The notes beneath the pieces are model-generated. The model saw only the letters and a list, made by a program, of their open reading frames with translations. It was not told the DNA's origin and made no database searches. A program made the position numbers and the translations under genes. Shown piece after piece: positions 34,143-36,673 of a DNA stretch of 36,673 nucleotides (position 1 is the first letter of the stretch; each line of letters begins with the position of its first letter). The DNA is from Deltaproteobacteria bacterium (GTDB lineage Bacteria; Desulfobacterota; DSM-4660; Desulfatiglandales; Desulfatiglandaceae): the NCBI GenBank assembly GCA_019307945.1, contig JAFDIS010000030.1:1-36673 (forward strand). Reading direction: 5' to 3'.

Positions 34143-36437
34143 ATGATTCACCGTGTGAGGAACATACTCGAGCAGATAGGGAACACCCCCATGGTCCCCG
34201 TGCGGCGCATGAACCCCAACCGGGAGGTGGAAATCCTTGCCAAACTCGAGTACTTCAACCCGGGTGGCTCGGTCAAGGACCGTCCCGCCCTGTACATGAT
34301 CGAGGAGGCGGAAAGGCGTGGGGAATTGACCCCGGATAAGATCATCCTGGAGGCCACCAGTGGAAATACGGGCATAGGCCTCGCACTGGTGGCCGCAGTT
34401 AAAGGATACCGCATCCTGCTCACCATGTCCGAGTCGGTGAGCGAGGAGAGGGTGAAAATCCTCCGGGCCCTGGGCGCGGAGATCCATTTCACTCCGGCAC
34501 ACAAGAGCACGGACGGTGCCATTGAATACGTCTACGAGCTGGTCCGCCGCGAACCGGACCGTTACTGGCTCGCGGACCAGTTCAACAACGAGGCCAACTG
34601 GCTCGCCCACTACCACGGGACCGCCATGGAGATCTGGGAGGCCACCCAAGGCCGGCTCGACGCCGTGGTGGCGACCATGGGCACCACAGGGACCCTCATG
34701 GGGCTTTCGCGTCGCTTCAAGGAACTTGACCCCGGGGTGGACATCGTGGGCGTGGAGCCCTTCCTAGGCCACAAGATCCAGGGTCTCAAGAACATGAAGG
34801 AATCGTACCAGCCGGGTATCTTCGACCGCGACAGGCTCGATCGAATCATCCACATCGATGACGAGGAGGCCTTCCGCACGGCCCGCGAACTGGCCCGGCA
34901 AGAGGGGATCTTCGTGGGGATGAGTTCCGGGGCGGCCATGGCGGCGGCACTTCGCATGGCGGGGGAGATGCCACGGGGACGGATCGTGGTGATCCTGCCA
35001 GACGGCGGGGAGCGGTACCTGAGCACCTCGCTCTTCGTGAGCCGGAAGAAAAGCGGCCTCATGGTGTACAATACGCTGGCGCGCCGCGCCGAAGAGTTCA
35101 TGCCCCTTGAGGAAGACCGCGCCTCCGTGTATTCCACCGGGCCCACCCTTTGCGAATTTCTCGGCCTGGCCCAGGCCAGGCGGTATGTATTCGCGGATCT
35201 GCTCTGCCGATACCTAGCCTTCAGGGGCTTCAGGGTCAACCACGTGATGAACATCACGGACCTGGACGACAGGACCATCGAGGGCGCCGAGAAGGAAGGC
35301 CTGCCCCTCCGTGATTTCACGGACCGCTACCTGGATGCCTTTCTCCAGGACATGGATCGCCTCGGGATCAGGAGGGCCCAGGCCTATCCGCGGGCGAGCG
35401 AACACGTGGAGGAGGCCATTGAACTGGCCCGACGGCTCGTGGATAAAGGGTATGCTTACGAAAAGTTTCGGTCCATCTACTTCGACATCTCCCGTTTCAA
35501 GGACTACGGCCGTCTGTCCAGGATAGATCTGAAAAAGATCAAGGTGGGAAAAACCGTGGACCTGGACCAGTACGAAAAGGAAAACCCCCGCGACTTCACG
35601 CTCCTGAAGCGGGCCACCCTCGGGGAGCTGAAAAGGGGCCTCTTTTTCAAGACCCGCTGGGGCAACGTACGGCCGAGCTGGCATCTGGGATGCGCGGCCA
35701 TGGCCCTGAAGCACCTGGGCGAGTCCTACGACATCCAGACCGGTGGAATGGACCTCATCTTCCCGCACCACGAAAACACCATCGCCATCCTGCAGGCCCT
35801 GACCGGGAAGCCCCCCGCCACGTACTGGCTTCACAACGAGATGGCCGCCGTCAACGGCGAGGAAGCCCGGCTCACCCTGCGCGATGTCTTCTCCCGCGGC
35901 TACACGGGAAGGGAGATTCGATACTGGCTCTTGAGCCGCCACTACCGCAAGCCGATCCGCTTTTCCCGCAACAAACTGGACACAGCCCGCAACACGGTGG
36001 AACGGCTGGACACCTTCGTGCAAAAGATCCACTTCGCCAGGAGCGGAGAACCCGACCCCGAGATCGATCAGGCCGTCTACGACCTCAAGCACCGGTTCAC
36101 GGAGGCCATGGACCAGGATTTCAACATCGCACCGGCCCTGGCGGCACTTTTTCAATTCATCCGCCGCATCAACCACCACATGGACCGGAAAGGGCTCGCT
36201 CCGGGTGACAGGGAAAAGATCGTGAAGATCCTCGAAGAACTGAACACGGTGCTGGGAGTAATGGACCTTACGCCGCCTGCGGTCGACGAGAAAACCGAAG
36301 CCCTCATCCAAGAGCGGGAAGATGCCCGCAAGAACCGGGACTGGGAGCGGGCTGACCGGCTGCGGGATCAACTGAAGGCCATGGGAATCGAAGTGGTGGA
36401 CACGAAGGAAGGGCCCGTGTGGAGGAAGACGGGCTGA
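34143..36437 (+). CDS. Cysteine synthase fused to a degenerate cysteinyl-tRNA synthetase
   Basis: A 764-residue two-part protein. Residues 1-306 form a PLP enzyme of the cysteine synthase/cystathionine beta-synthase group: IGNTPMVPV, the PLP lysine in PGGSVKDRP, TSGNTGIGLA, MGTTGTLMG and GMSSGAAM, ending with PDGGERYLST. All key motifs are intact. Residues 307-764 align along the whole length of CysRS, from NTLARRAEEF through NITDLDDR, SWHLGCAAM, FPHHEN and GHYR-like SRHYR to the C-terminal ADRLRDQLKAMGIEV. HIGH is replaced by GLAQ, the KMSKSLGN loop is deleted (VNGEEARLTLRDVF), and zinc ligands equivalent to E. coli C28 and E238 are both Thr. So it probably cannot make Cys-tRNA. GGAG lies 9 bases before the ATG. 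A single gene; a real cysS should exist elsewhere. Confidence 0.9.
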   Translation: MIHRVRNILEQIGNTPMVPVRRMNPNREVEILAKLEYFNPGGSVKDRPALYMIEEAERRGELTPDKIILEATSGNTGIGLALVAAVKGYRILLTMSESVSEERVKILRALGAEIHFTPAHKSTDGAIEYVYELVRREPDRYWLADQFNNEANWLAHYHGTAMEIWEATQGRLDAVVATMGTTGTLMGLSRRFKELDPGVDIVGVEPFLGHKIQGLKNMKESYQPGIFDRDRLDRIIHIDDEEAFRTARELARQEGIFVGMSSGAAMAAALRMAGEMPRGRIVVILPDGGERYLSTSLFVSRKKSGLMVYNTLARRAEEFMPLEEDRASVYSTGPTLCEFLGLAQARRYVFADLLCRYLAFRGFRVNHVMNITDLDDRTIEGAEKEGLPLRDFTDRYLDAFLQDMDRLGIRRAQAYPRASEHVEEAIELARRLVDKGYAYEKFRSIYFDISRFKDYGRLSRIDLKKIKVGKTVDLDQYEKENPRDFTLLKRATLGELKRGLFFKTRWGNVRPSWHLGCAAMALKHLGESYDIQTGGMDLIFPHHENTIAILQALTGKPPATYWLHNEMAAVNGEEARLTLRDVFSRGYTGREIRYWLLSRHYRKPIRFSRNKLDTARNTVERLDTFVQKIHFARSGEPDPEIDQAVYDLKHRFTEAMDQDFNIAPALAALFQFIRRINHHMDRKGLAPGDREKIVKILEELNTVLGVMDLTPPAVDEKTEALIQEREDARKNRDWERADRLRDQLKAMGIEVVDTKEGPVWRKTG

Positions 36438-36454
36438 ACGGCTCGTGCCGCCCC

Positions 36455-36468
36455 GGGGAGCGCTCCCC
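36455..36468. other. Perfect palindrome past the cysteine-synthase fusion gene
   Basis: GGGGAGCGCTCCCC is a 14-base perfect palindrome about 17 bases beyond the stop of the fusion gene and between two convergent frames. It may be part of a shared transcription end, but it has no T-tract. Confidence 0.35.
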
Positions 36469-36500
36469 TTACCGCCGGACCCGGGATCATCCCCCTGGAA

Positions 36501-36671
36501 TCAGGCCTGCGGTGAAGCCGGTCTCCCCGCCAGAGCGCGTAAAAGGGTTTGGCCGGGCCTGGCGCGGGGAATCATGAGGCCCAGTATCACCCGAAGGGTT
36601 TCCCTGTCCGGCGGATGAAATGCCGCCCGGTACGCAGCCACGGCCGCACACCCGCATCTTGAACAGTCCGC
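36501..36671 (-). CDS. C-terminal end of a gene running off the right edge
   Basis: One minus-strand frame stays open from the window edge to a TGA at 36501-36503. It gives 56 residues beginning ADCSRCGCAAVAAYRAAF and ending LLRALAGRPASPQA. The Cys-x2-Cys-x-Cys cluster suggests metal or iron-sulphur binding. I do not recognise the family. A second frame is also open for nearly the same length, so the assignment is uncertain. Confidence 0.35.
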   Translation of the reverse strand, partial: ADCSRCGCAAVAAYRAAFHPPDRETLRVILGLMIPRARPGQTLLRALAGRPASPQA

Positions 36672-36673
36672 CT

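Overview
The window is a GC-rich bacterial chromosome segment with mostly bacterial housekeeping and storage genes, no mobile elements, no CRISPR and no RNA genes that I can recognise. The mix (groESL, a GT5/GH13/GT35 glycogen block, Ser/Thr kinases, an FHA-GAF adenylate cyclase, a pilin-type ATPase with a pseudopilin, class III epimerases) and the protein style suggest a Desulfobacterota (former Deltaproteobacteria) species. This is a judgement from protein flavour, not a phylogeny.

Left part (1-4670): a gene with a strong Shine-Dalgarno starts at the left edge on the minus strand behind a structured leader. A minus-strand pair follows: a PP2C phosphatase and a membrane Ser/Thr kinase carrying a degenerate FGE-type domain. 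Then comes about 670 bases of non-coding DNA with a repeat and palindrome, and a small four-helix membrane protein.

Glycogen block (4672-16560): glgC, glgA, glgB and a CdaA-type diadenylate cyclase fused to a YbbR domain form a minus-strand operon for synthesis. malQ, a GH13 amylase-like gene and glgP form a divergent plus-strand operon for breakdown. The two operons are read from predicted promoters whose -10 boxes overlap, beside a small palindrome. A 40-codon upstream ORF ends two codons before malQ in the same frame. A truncated response-regulator receiver domain follows glgP.

Middle (16817-26279): an acyl-CoA dehydrogenase and a TetR regulator form an operon with a consensus promoter loaded with two operator-like palindromes. 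They are followed by a small membrane protein with a zinc-type motif and an FHA-GAF-adenylate cyclase. A minus-strand group then encodes a GspE/PilB ATPase with a zinc-ribbon tail, a membrane protein with a B-box-like zinc finger, a pseudopilin and a membrane PAS sensor without output domain.

Right part (26669-36673): a CHASE2-Ser/Thr kinase, a UDP-glucuronate-epimerase-like gene, groES-groEL with a clear terminator and a 40-bp tandem duplication in the leader, and a second epimerase. The most unusual gene is a 764-residue fusion of a PLP-dependent cysteine synthase to a full-length cysteinyl-tRNA synthetase fold that has lost HIGH, KMSKS and two of the four zinc ligands. It is the best candidate here for an undescribed function. 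A partial minus-strand ORF closes the window.
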